Positions 23,404 through 30,567 of a DNA stretch of 36,668 bases are shown here, in pieces. Position 1 is the first letter of the stretch; every line of letters begins with the position of its first letter. Origin of the DNA: Phycisphaerae bacterium. Its GTDB lineage: Bacteria; Planctomycetota; Phycisphaerae; Phycisphaerales; SM1A02. The notes under the pieces were generated by a model that saw nothing but the letters and a program-made list of their open reading frames with translations, was not told where the DNA came from and did not search any database. The translations under genes and the position numbers were made by a program. The stretch spans positions 1 through 36,668 of the forward strand of contig VGXO01000031.1 of the NCBI GenBank assembly GCA_016873275.1, in the 5' to 3' direction.

Positions 23404-23891
23404 GGCAAGGCTCCGGTCGCGACGGGAACCTCCGCGAGGCGGAGCACCGCGATCTTGTAGACCCACGCGAGGACCGCCACCGCGACCGCCGCCCAGAACG
23501 CCCGCCGACCGACCCCCGACCAGAGCACCTCCCAGGAGCGTGAGCCGGTCAGGGCGGTCCAGAGGGCGACCACGGTCACCATCGCCGCGAGGAGCGCGAG
23601 GAGCGCCCCCGCCGGCTGCGCCGCGAAGGCGTCGGCAAGGTCCCCCCGGGCGGCGAAGGCGAAGGACGTGGTCATGCCGCAGCTCGGGCACGGAATGCCG
23701 AGCCCCGCGATCCAGCCGCACGCGGGAAGTCCCAGTTGCTCGTGGGTCCCCACGCCGCTCGGATCAGGCGTCAGGATCGCCCCGACCGCCAGCGGCGCCG
23801 ACGACGCCGCCGCGATGCCGAGCGCGCTCAGCCGACGCGTCGCGGGCGCGACGGGAAGGACGGAGGCGGAGGAGGCGGCGACGCCCTGCAT
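23397..23891 (-). CDS. DUF2752 family membrane protein
   Basis: A protein of 164 residues. The family signature GIPCPSCGMTTSFAFAARGDL is clear. It is followed by two hydrophobic helices (AGALLALLAAMVTVVALW and RAFWAAVAVAVLAWVYKIAVL), and one helix lies before the motif. The role of DUF2752 is unknown; the two cysteines may bind metal. Start ATG 23891 is chosen because TACCCT lies 6 nt upstream (leaderless). The frame is open to 23996, but that would pass through the promoter. It heads the operon with the two lipoproteins and the glycosyltransferase-like gene. Confidence 0.88.
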   Translation of the reverse strand: MQGVAASSASVLPVAPATRRLSALGIAAASSAPLAVGAILTPDPSGVGTHEQLGLPACGWIAGLGIPCPSCGMTTSFAFAARGDLADAFAAQPAGALLALLAAMVTVVALWTALTGSRSWEVLWSGVGRRAFWAAVAVAVLAWVYKIAVLRLAEVPVATGALPW

Positions 23892-23897
23892 TCCCGG

Positions 23898-23926
23898 AGG
23901 GTAGTTTCCTCGACGAGGAGCGGCAA
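23898..23926 (-). promoter_or_regulatory. Promoter TTGCCG - 17 bp - TACCCT, 6 nt before the DUF2752 start
   Basis: On the minus strand TTGCCG (23926-23921) and TACCCT (23903-23898) are at the ideal 17-bp spacing, and CCGGGA-ATG follows. This is the best complete promoter among the putative leaderless genes. The dipeptidase ribosome site (GAGGAG, 23915-23920) lies between the two boxes on the other strand. Confidence 0.55.
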
Positions 23927-23928
23927 CG

Positions 23929-24960
23929 ATGCCGGATGCCCCAATGACGCAACTCCCTCGTCCCCCGTGGATCGACGCCCACCTCGACCTCGCCATGCTC
24001 GGGGTCGCCCGCCGCGACCTGCGCCGACCGGTGCCGGCGTCGGAGGACGGGTGCCTGAGCCTGCCCGACCTCGCGGAGGCGCCGGTCGAACTCTGCCTTG
24101 CGACGATCTTCGCGGAGCCGGGCTGCGATCCCGCCTCGAACCCCGGCGGCTACCGCGACGCCGCCGACCGCGCGGGCGCCGCGAGCGCCGGACGGCGGCA
24201 GCTCGAGCTCTACGAGAGGCTCGAACGCGAGGGTCACCTGCGGATCGTCCGCCACCGCGAGGACCTCGACGGGGGCGGCGATGGTCGCCTGCGCATCGTC
24301 GTCCTCATGGAGGGCGCGGATCCGATCCTCGGCGGCGACGACGTCGCCTGGTGGTTCGAGCGGGGCGTGCGGGCGGTGGGGCTCGCGTGGGCGCTCGGCA
24401 CCCGCGCCGCGGGCGGCAACAAGGAGGGCGGTCCGCTCACCGCGGAGGGTCGCGACGTCGTCGCCGCGATGGACGCGCTCGGCATGCTGCACGACCTCTC
24501 GCACCTCTCCGACGAGGCGTTCGACGACCTCCTTGCCGCGACCGACCGCCGCGTGGTCTCGACCCACTCGAACGTCCGCCGCCTCCTCGGCGACGCGGCG
24601 AACATGCGGCACCTCTCCGACCGGCAGATCCGCGCGATCGCCGATCGCGGCGGGGTGATGGGTCTCAACCTCTACGGCAGGTTCCTCGCCCCGGATGGTC
24701 GCGCGACGCTCGAACACTGCCTCGATCACGTCGAGGCGATCGCGTCGATCGCGGGGCGCGACCGGGTCGGGGTCGGCTCGGATCTTGACGGCGGATTCGG
24801 CGCGTCGGCACTCCCGGAGGGCGTGCGGCATCCGCGGGAGTACGCGGCGCTCGAGGTCGGTCTCGCCCGCCGCGGCTGGAGCGAGGCGGAACGGGCGGGA
24901 TTCCGCCGCGGAAACTGGCTCAGGATCCTGCGGGAGTCGCTGCCGCCGCGGCGTCGTTGA
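23929..24960 (+). CDS. Membrane dipeptidase family protein (peptidase M19)
   Basis: A protein of 343 residues related to renal dipeptidase. Zinc-ligand motifs are WIDAHLDLAML (HxD), VLMEGADPI (the bridging Glu), VVSTHSNVRRL (His) and GVGSDLDGG (Asp), with LHDLSHLSDEAF between. The family cleaves dipeptides, often with a D-residue or dehydro residue at the C-terminal side. No signal peptide is seen, so it is probably cytoplasmic. ATG 23929 has GAGGAG 8 nt upstream; ATG 23944 is an alternative. The stop overlaps the convergent gene by 41 bp. Confidence 0.9.
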   Translation: MPDAPMTQLPRPPWIDAHLDLAMLGVARRDLRRPVPASEDGCLSLPDLAEAPVELCLATIFAEPGCDPASNPGGYRDAADRAGAASAGRRQLELYERLEREGHLRIVRHREDLDGGGDGRLRIVVLMEGADPILGGDDVAWWFERGVRAVGLAWALGTRAAGGNKEGGPLTAEGRDVVAAMDALGMLHDLSHLSDEAFDDLLAATDRRVVSTHSNVRRLLGDAANMRHLSDRQIRAIADRGGVMGLNLYGRFLAPDGRATLEHCLDHVEAIASIAGRDRVGVGSDLDGGFGASALPEGVRHPREYAALEVGLARRGWSEAERAGFRRGNWLRILRESLPPRRR

Positions 24961-26419
24961 GCGGCAGGCGGAGCCATCCGCGCTCGGCACCGACCTTCAC
25001 CTCCGCGACGAGGTGCAGGCGGATCGGACTGTGGAGCAGGCTCATCGCGTCCTTCGCTCGGGCGGTCACGAGGTCGATGACGAGGTCGCTCGGATCGCTG
25101 CAGCGCACCCCGGGGCAGGCGAGCCGAAGCAGCGTCGCGTGATCGGAGGTCCACGCCGCGGTCGCCTCGACGTCGGCGAGGTCCTCGAGGCGGGCGACGA
25201 TGTGCAGGCGTCCTTCGGCGTCCACGCCGAGCTCGACCTCAGGGTGATAAGGACACCCGACCGGCATCGGCCGGAGCTCCTCGAAGCGGGCGAGCAAGGG
25301 CGCCGTCGGCGATCGCTCGGCGAGCATCGCCCGAGCGGGATCACGACGATCGCCGGCCCGCATGAAGCCATCGTCCGGCGCGGGCGGGAGTCGGGTCGGA
25401 TCGCTCGGCGCCGCGGGACGCGAGGGAGGACCGCCCGGCAGGGACTCCCACGGCACGGATCGACCGGCGACGAGGCGCTGCACGCCCCCGGGAACCGGTC
25501 GGATCGAAGCGCCAGACTGCTCGCCGACGGTCTCGACCTCCGGTCGCTCGACCGGACGCGGCGTCGCGTCGAAGGGCCATGACGGACTCGCCGCGGTCGG
25601 CTCGCGCCGCTCGGTCGCCTCGCGGGGCGCGGACCCCTCGCGGGCGGTCGGCGGAGGCGGCGCGGCGGGACGCGGCTCGATCGATCGCTTCGACCGCTCG
25701 CGAAGCATCTGCTCGAGCAGCGTCGGGACCTCCTCGAAGGGGAGGTTGCGGGGCGCCGGAAGCATCAGGCGCAGCGAGGACTCGAGCGGCTCCATCCGCG
25801 GCATCGTCACCGCGAGCGGAAGCTCGACGGCGAGGAACGCCTCCGCGGTCCGGTTCAGCTTGTGCATCGCCGCGGCGACCTGCACGTCGCCCGCGCCGAG
25901 CACGCCGACCGAGATCGGCGGCAGCGCACGTCCCTCGACCATCGCCTCCTCGGCGAGCGACTTCAGGATCCGGTACGCCGCGACCACCGCGGTCTCGTCG
26001 GCGCCGGTGAGGAGCAGCAGCGATCCTCCGCCCGAGCGAAGGATCTCCCCGCTCGACGCGGACGCCTCGGGCACCACGATCCAGCGGGGCGCGAGCCGGG
26101 TCGCGAGGGCGAGCGCCTCGTGCAGGTCGAGCGGATCGCCATGATCCTGCGGCGCCCCGGCGCGGAAGACCTCGACGTGAACCTGCCCCGCGACGAAGCG
26201 GACGAGCCCGGTCGGTCCATGCTCGCGGGCGAGGCGGTCGGTCAACTGCGCGAGCCAGAGTCCCGCGGAGACCGGCAGGTGACCCGCGACCGCCACGGTG
26301 ATCGCGGAGAGGCGATCGGCCGAGGAGCCCGGGGTCGACGCCGGGCGCGGCGTCGGCTTCGACTCCGGCGTCAGGAAGAGGTCGGCGAGGTCGTCGAAGG
26401 GATCTCGGGGTCCGTCCAT
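24920..26419 (-). CDS. MinD/FlhG-like protein without a P-loop, unknown function
   Basis: A protein of 499 residues. Residues about 35-250 follow the outline of a MinD/FlhG ATPase. SAITVAVAGHLPVSAGLWLAQL sits where Walker A should be but lacks GK-T. GGGSLLLLTGADETAVVAAYRILKSL corresponds to the post-Walker-B strand, and AEAFLAVELPLAVTMPRM to the last strand. A disordered Pro/Arg-rich linker follows (about 255-370), then a C-terminal domain with CPYHPEVELGVDAEGRLHIVA. It starts 2 bp after the stop of the ParA gene, so it is probably made with it and may bind it. The resemblance is my reading of the pattern and would need a structure comparison. Confidence 0.65.
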   Translation of the reverse strand: MDGPRDPFDDLADLFLTPESKPTPRPASTPGSSADRLSAITVAVAGHLPVSAGLWLAQLTDRLAREHGPTGLVRFVAGQVHVEVFRAGAPQDHGDPLDLHEALALATRLAPRWIVVPEASASSGEILRSGGGSLLLLTGADETAVVAAYRILKSLAEEAMVEGRALPPISVGVLGAGDVQVAAAMHKLNRTAEAFLAVELPLAVTMPRMEPLESSLRLMLPAPRNLPFEEVPTLLEQMLRERSKRSIEPRPAAPPPPTAREGSAPREATERREPTAASPSWPFDATPRPVERPEVETVGEQSGASIRPVPGGVQRLVAGRSVPWESLPGGPPSRPAAPSDPTRLPPAPDDGFMRAGDRRDPARAMLAERSPTAPLLARFEELRPMPVGCPYHPEVELGVDAEGRLHIVARLEDLADVEATAAWTSDHATLLRLACPGVRCSDPSDLVIDLVTARAKDAMSLLHSPIRLHLVAEVKVGAERGWLRLPLNDAAAAATPAGS

Positions 26420-26421
26420 GG

Positions 26422-27762
26422 TCAGCGTCCCGGCACCCTCAGGAGGTTCGATTCACCATCCGGACGGGAGATCCGCTCGAGGTTGAACGGATCGACCCCG
26501 ACCACGCCATCCACCACCACGCGGTACTCGTAGCGCCCGGGCGGCACGCCGATGAGGAGCGCGAAGACGCCCGCGTCCGCGTCGCGCCGCATCGGGAAGT
26601 CCTGCACGCCGGTCCCGAAGAGCGGTCCGAAGTCCGCGCGGATCGCGGCGCTCGACGCGCCCGCCGCCGGCTGCACGAATCGGACGCCCTCGGCGACGAA
26701 GGAGACGCCCATCTCGAGGGATCGCGGCGGCGCTTCGAGCACCGCGGAGCCGCCGCTCGGACCGTCGGGAACCTGCCGTTCGCGGGGGGTCGAGGGTTCG
26801 GCCGTCGCGAACGGATCAGCGTCGTCCCGGGGAGCGCCGCGGCGCATTCGCTCGACGAGCTCCGCGACGCGGCTGCCCTGCCGCGACGACTCGGTCGCGA
26901 CCGACCGAGTGGGCGCGACGACCGGCTGGTCGCCGAGCATCGACGCGACCGCGCCACGATCGACCTCGACGAGCGGCACCGAGGGCTCCGCTCGGAGCTT
27001 GATCAGCCAGTCCGCGAGGCTCGCGAAGTTCGAGGCGGCCTTCGACCCGGGCGAGTGCTCGCGGACCGGGCGACCGAAGCCGACCGCCTCGCGGAGCTCG
27101 TCGTGGTCGAGGATCGTCACCGGCACGAGCACGTCGCCGAAGCGCGACTGGATCTCCGCCATCACGTCGCGGGCGACCCGTCGCTCCGCCTTGTGCAGCG
27201 TCGGCAGCACCCTGACCGGGATCACCCGTCCCACCCGCTCGGAGACCTTGCGGATCTGGGCGAGCTGGTTCTCCGCGCCCTCGAGGGCGAGGAAGCCGGT
27301 CTCGACCGGGATGATCGCCTCGTCCGCCGCCCGCAGGGCGTTGAAGGTGAGGATGCCGAGCGTCGGCGGGCAGTCGATGAAGCAGTACTCGAAGCTCGGC
27401 GCGAGGCGTGCGAGGAGGCGCGTCAGGCGCCGGTCGCGGTCGGAGACCTGCGCGAGCGGACCATGCGCCGCCTCCAGCGCGGCGAGGCGCACCGAGGAGG
27501 GCGCGAGGTAGAGGTTCCGCGTGACCTCCCAGAGCATCGCGCTCGGATCAGGTCCCCGCTCGACGTCGCCGACGAGCGCCGCCGCCATGTCCCGCTCGAT
27601 CTTCGACTGCGGCACGCCGAGACCCGCGGCGCAGTGGGACTGCGGGTCCATGTCGACGAGCAGGGTCCGGTGTCCGCGCGATGCGAGCTCCGCCGCGAGG
27701 TTGATCGCGGTGGTCGTCTTGCCGCATCCGCCCTTCTGATTGACGACGGCGAAGGTTCGCAT
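26422..27762 (-). CDS. ParA-type ATPase fused to an AMPK-beta/CBM48-like domain
   Basis: A protein of 446 residues. Residues 1-250 are a standard ParA/Soj ATPase: deviant Walker A KGGCGKTT (10-17), VDMDPQSHCAAGLG, FIDCPPTLGILTFNAL, VRVLPTLHKAERRVARDV. Residues about 250-350 are a disordered linker. Residues 351-446 read as an E-set AMPK1/CBM48-like domain: VRFVQPAAGASSAAIRADFG, then a PM-x-R segment, a strand, PPGRYEYRVVVDG and DPFNLERI. The Trp residues that bind glycogen in AMPK-beta are absent. There is no parB or parS next to it, so it is probably a protein-positioning ATPase, not a chromosome partitioner. Confidence 0.85.
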   Translation of the reverse strand: MRTFAVVNQKGGCGKTTTAINLAAELASRGHRTLLVDMDPQSHCAAGLGVPQSKIERDMAAALVGDVERGPDPSAMLWEVTRNLYLAPSSVRLAALEAAHGPLAQVSDRDRRLTRLLARLAPSFEYCFIDCPPTLGILTFNALRAADEAIIPVETGFLALEGAENQLAQIRKVSERVGRVIPVRVLPTLHKAERRVARDVMAEIQSRFGDVLVPVTILDHDELREAVGFGRPVREHSPGSKAASNFASLADWLIKLRAEPSVPLVEVDRGAVASMLGDQPVVAPTRSVATESSRQGSRVAELVERMRRGAPRDDADPFATAEPSTPRERQVPDGPSGGSAVLEAPPRSLEMGVSFVAEGVRFVQPAAGASSAAIRADFGPLFGTGVQDFPMRRDADAGVFALLIGVPPGRYEYRVVVDGVVGVDPFNLERISRPDGESNLLRVPGR

Positions 27763-27897
27763 GGCAGGCAGTCGACGGAGGCTCCCGACCCGCGAGGACG
27801 ACTCCCGCCCTCGACCCGCCGGTTATCGGGTGCGTCCGAGAATGGTCTGCAACAGTTCGCGGAACATTCATCGCGCCACGGTCTCGACCCGCCGACG

Positions 27898-29040
27898 TCA
27901 GGTCGCCCCGATCGCCCGCCAACCGACCGCGACCGCCTCCTCCGGCGGCGCCTCCACCAGCTCGATCCGACCCGGCGCGAGGGGCAGCACGAGCCGCAGT
28001 CGTCCCTCGACCCGCTTCTTGTCGAGGTCCATCGCCCGCCGAAGGTCTCCGACCGCCTCCGGTCGGTCGAGCATGGTGGGAAGCCCGAGGCGGGCGAGGA
28101 GCCGACGGATCCGGGTCGCCGTGCCCGACGGGGCGCGACCAAGGTGCTCTGCGACCGCCGCCGCCGCGACCATCCCGAGGGCGACCGCCTCGCCATGCCG
28201 GAGCGTCTGTCCCGGTCGCGACTCGATCGCGTGGGCGAAGGTGTGCCCGAGGTTGAGGTGCCGCCGGTCACCCTCCTCGCGGGGGTCCCGGAGGACGATC
28301 GCGGTCTTGACCGCGAGGTTCTCCGCGACGAGCCGCGTGCCATGCCGACCCGCCGCGATCGCCTCCGCCTCGCCCTCGAGCCACGCGAGGTGGGCAGGAT
28401 CGGCGATCCATCCGTGCTTCACGCACTCGGCAAGCCCGGCGCGGAACTCCTCGGGAGGCAGCGTCCGAAGCACCGCGGGATCCGCCACGACGAGCGACGC
28501 GGGGTGGAAGGTCCCGAGCAGGTTCCTTCCGAGGGATCCATCCGGCAGGCGGAGGTTGACCGCGGTCTTGCCGCCGACCGCCGCGTCGACCATCGCAAGC
28601 AGCGTCGTCGGCACGAGGACGAGCGGAAGCCCGCGCAGCAGGATCGACGCCGCGAAGGCGGCGACGTCGCCGACGCATCCGCCGCCGACCGCGACGAGCG
28701 GCGTGCCGCGGTCGATCCCCCAGCGGACCGCCGCCTCGCCGATCCGCATCGCCGACGCGACGCTCTTCTCCGATTCGGTGGCGGCGATCTCGATCCGGAG
28801 CACCTCGATGCCCGCGCCCTCGAGCGCGGCGAGCACGGCGGCTCCCGCCGCCTCCTCCGCGCCGGGATCGACGACCAGCACCGCCCGCCGCGCCTCGCCG
28901 CACTCCTCGCGGATCCAGCCAGCGAGACCACCGAGCACGCCCGGCCCGATCTCGATCCGCGTCGCGCGAGCCGGAAGCATCGGACCCGCGACGCGGGTCC
29001 AGTCGAGGCGGAGCGAGGCGTGGGAGGGAGAGGTCTTCAC
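27898..29040 (-). CDS. aroB: 3-dehydroquinate synthase
   Basis: A protein of 380 residues; second step of the shikimate pathway (DAHP to 3-dehydroquinate, NAD- and Zn-dependent, cytoplasm). Key motifs are ESEKS, VGGGCVGDVAAFAASILLRG, PTTLLAMVDAAVGGKTAVN, AGLAECVKHGWI (Glu ligand), LNLGHTFAHAIE (His ligand) and LRHGEAVALGM (His ligand). Start ATG 29040 lies 94 bp after the upstream membrane-protein stop. No other aro gene is in the window. Confidence 0.96.
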   Translation of the reverse strand: MKTSPSHASLRLDWTRVAGPMLPARATRIEIGPGVLGGLAGWIREECGEARRAVLVVDPGAEEAAGAAVLAALEGAGIEVLRIEIAATESEKSVASAMRIGEAAVRWGIDRGTPLVAVGGGCVGDVAAFAASILLRGLPLVLVPTTLLAMVDAAVGGKTAVNLRLPDGSLGRNLLGTFHPASLVVADPAVLRTLPPEEFRAGLAECVKHGWIADPAHLAWLEGEAEAIAAGRHGTRLVAENLAVKTAIVLRDPREEGDRRHLNLGHTFAHAIESRPGQTLRHGEAVALGMVAAAAVAEHLGRAPSGTATRIRRLLARLGLPTMLDRPEAVGDLRRAMDLDKKRVEGRLRLVLPLAPGRIELVEAPPEEAVAVGWRAIGAT

Positions 29041-29134
29041 GGGGAGAGGTCCCGCATCACGGTCGCCGCATCATCGCCATCCGCGGACGGTCGGGCGCCG
29101 AGGTGCCGCGGGTCGAGGCGGGTCTGGGGTCCCT

Positions 29135-29971
29135 TCACCGCGTCCCCTGCCTCCTCCGGGACTCCTGTTCCAACACGCCGAGCGCCTCGGCGGGGTCCGC
29201 AGGCAGGTCGCTTCGGGGCGATGCCTCGTCCGCGATCGGCTCCGCGGAGGTCGCAGCGATCCGCGACGGGGTGCGCCGCCGGCGAAGGAGCCAAAGGAAG
29301 ATCGGCGTCATCACGAGGATCAGGACCAGCAGGATCGCCGCCGTCCCTCCAGGACCCGCCGGCGGCTCGGCGGTCCGCGCCACGCCGACGATCGTGGGGA
29401 ATCGACGGGCGATCCCATCGCGACCCTCGAGCTCGGTCACCCGCAGGAACCGCCCCACCACCTCGACCCGCCGCGGCGTGCGATCGGGCGGGAGATCGGG
29501 AGGCTCGACGACCCACGCCTGGATCGCCCCGGACGTCTGCGGATCGCCCTCCGCCTCTGGTCGGATGAACCACTCGGCGATCCTCGGAGACGCGGGCACC
29601 TCGCCTCCGCCCGAGGGCATCGGGGTCGCCTGCTCGAGCCGTCCGGCGACCACGACGAGGCTGCCGCGATGGAGATCCGGGTCGAGGAGCCACGCCGCCC
29701 AGTCGGGTCGGCGGACGATCGCGGAGCCATCCATCGCGGACCGAAGCAACGCGGGGTCGGTGGGCCATGCCGCGACGTGACGCACGAGGCGATGCCACGC
29801 CTCCTCGCGGCGGTCGACGCCGTCGCTCGCCGCCGCCAGGGCGACCTGGTCCTCCGCATCGAGCGGCGGAAGCGTCGGCGGCGCCGCCATCGCGAGCGCT
29901 CCGACCACCCAGGCGGCGCCGGCGATCCCGCCGGGAGACCAAGACCGGCGACGTCGTTCACGTCGGAGCAT
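29135..29971 (-). CDS. Membrane-anchored protein of unknown function, 278 residues
   Basis: I do not recognise a family. It starts with RRERRRRSW followed by a hydrophobic segment (GGIAGAAWVVGALAMAA), either a signal peptide or anchor. A periplasmic domain follows, with LLDPDLHRGSLVVVAGRLEQ and VVGRFLRVTELEG; these strand pairs suggest a small beta-barrel or OB-like fold. A second membrane helix (about 225-245, ILLVLILVMTPIFLWLL) and an RRRR-rich cytoplasmic tail end the protein. TATCGT lies 6 nt before ATG 29971. It is upstream of aroB in the same direction. Confidence 0.75.
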   Translation of the reverse strand: MLRRERRRRSWSPGGIAGAAWVVGALAMAAPPTLPPLDAEDQVALAAASDGVDRREEAWHRLVRHVAAWPTDPALLRSAMDGSAIVRRPDWAAWLLDPDLHRGSLVVVAGRLEQATPMPSGGGEVPASPRIAEWFIRPEAEGDPQTSGAIQAWVVEPPDLPPDRTPRRVEVVGRFLRVTELEGRDGIARRFPTIVGVARTAEPPAGPGGTAAILLVLILVMTPIFLWLLRRRRTPSRIAATSAEPIADEASPRSDLPADPAEALGVLEQESRRRQGTR

Positions 29972-29977
29972 GCCCGG

Positions 29978-29983
29978 ACGATA
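29978..29983 (-). promoter_or_regulatory. -10-like TATCGT 6 nt before the start codon (leaderless gene)
   Basis: On the minus strand TATCGT-CCGGGC-ATG for the start at 29971. No ribosome site could fit between box and start. Confidence 0.45.
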
Positions 29984-30089
29984 CCCGGGCCAGCCGTCGT
30001 TCCGGACCGACCGGCGGGAGGGCGTCGCAGGTCCTACCCCCTTCGCGCCACTCCGACGCGTCGATCGCTCCGAAGCCCGCTTGAGTCGC

Positions 30090-30095
30090 TACCCT
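30090..30095 (+). promoter_or_regulatory. -10-like TACCCT before the small anchored protein gene
   Basis: GCTACCCTCCGCG, 30 bp before ATG 30126. Same box type as others in the window. Confidence 0.4.
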
Positions 30096-30125
30096 CCGCG
30101 TGCCGAAGATCGGTGGGGAGAAAGC

Positions 30126-30533
30126 ATGGAGGCTTCCATGTCCCCGATCGGCGAGCAGCTCTCCTCGTTCCGCTTTCCCGGACGACTCGTCACGGTCGTG
30201 ATGATCGCCGCGGTGATCGGCGCGGTCGCGGTGACGACTCGTCCCCGGACCTCCGAGGCGCAGCTTGCCGAAGGTCGTGCGCCCCTCTTCGTGGGCGACG
30301 AGCCGCTCGTTCCGCTCGGCGAGGTTCGGACCGGGACCCACCGCGTGGAGGTGCTCGCGGGCAAGGATGCGCCGATCCTCTTCGCGGTCTACGACTCGAC
30401 GGATCGTCCGCTGGGGCTCTACCAGGAGCTCCGCGAGGTGACCCGCCGCTTTCCGAGCGTCCAGGCGGCGTTCGACCGCGGCGAGTTCGCGCATCTCGCG
30501 CTGATCGCCGGGGACTCGCGTCGCGTGGAGTGA
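30126..30533 (+). CDS. Small membrane-anchored protein of unknown function, 135 residues
   Basis: One hydrophobic helix (about residues 19-37, GRLVTVVMIAAVIGAVAVTT) follows a short cytoplasmic start. The rest is outside: RAPLFVGDEPLVPLGEVRTGTHRVEVLAGKDAPILFAVYD, an all-beta pattern, then a short helical end. No family is recognised. Two starts are possible: ATG 30126 with GGGGAG 5 nt upstream, or ATG 30138 with GGAGG 5 nt upstream (131 residues). Confidence 0.7.
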   Translation: MEASMSPIGEQLSSFRFPGRLVTVVMIAAVIGAVAVTTRPRTSEAQLAEGRAPLFVGDEPLVPLGEVRTGTHRVEVLAGKDAPILFAVYDSTDRPLGLYQELREVTRRFPSVQAAFDRGEFAHLALIAGDSRRVE

Positions 30534-30553
30534 CCTCGCCTCGATCGCCCCCG

Positions 30554-30559
30554 TACCCT
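30554..30559 (+). promoter_or_regulatory. -10-like TACCCT 8 nt before the start codon (leaderless gene)
   Basis: TACCCT-GCGGGCTG-GTG for the start at 30568. No Shine-Dalgarno sequence lies in the 8-nt gap. Confidence 0.42.
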
Positions 30560-30567
30560 GCGGGCTG

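Noticed and set aside
26422-27762. Chromosome or plasmid partition locus
   Set aside because: ParA has no ParB gene or parS-like sites beside it and carries an unrelated C-terminal domain.
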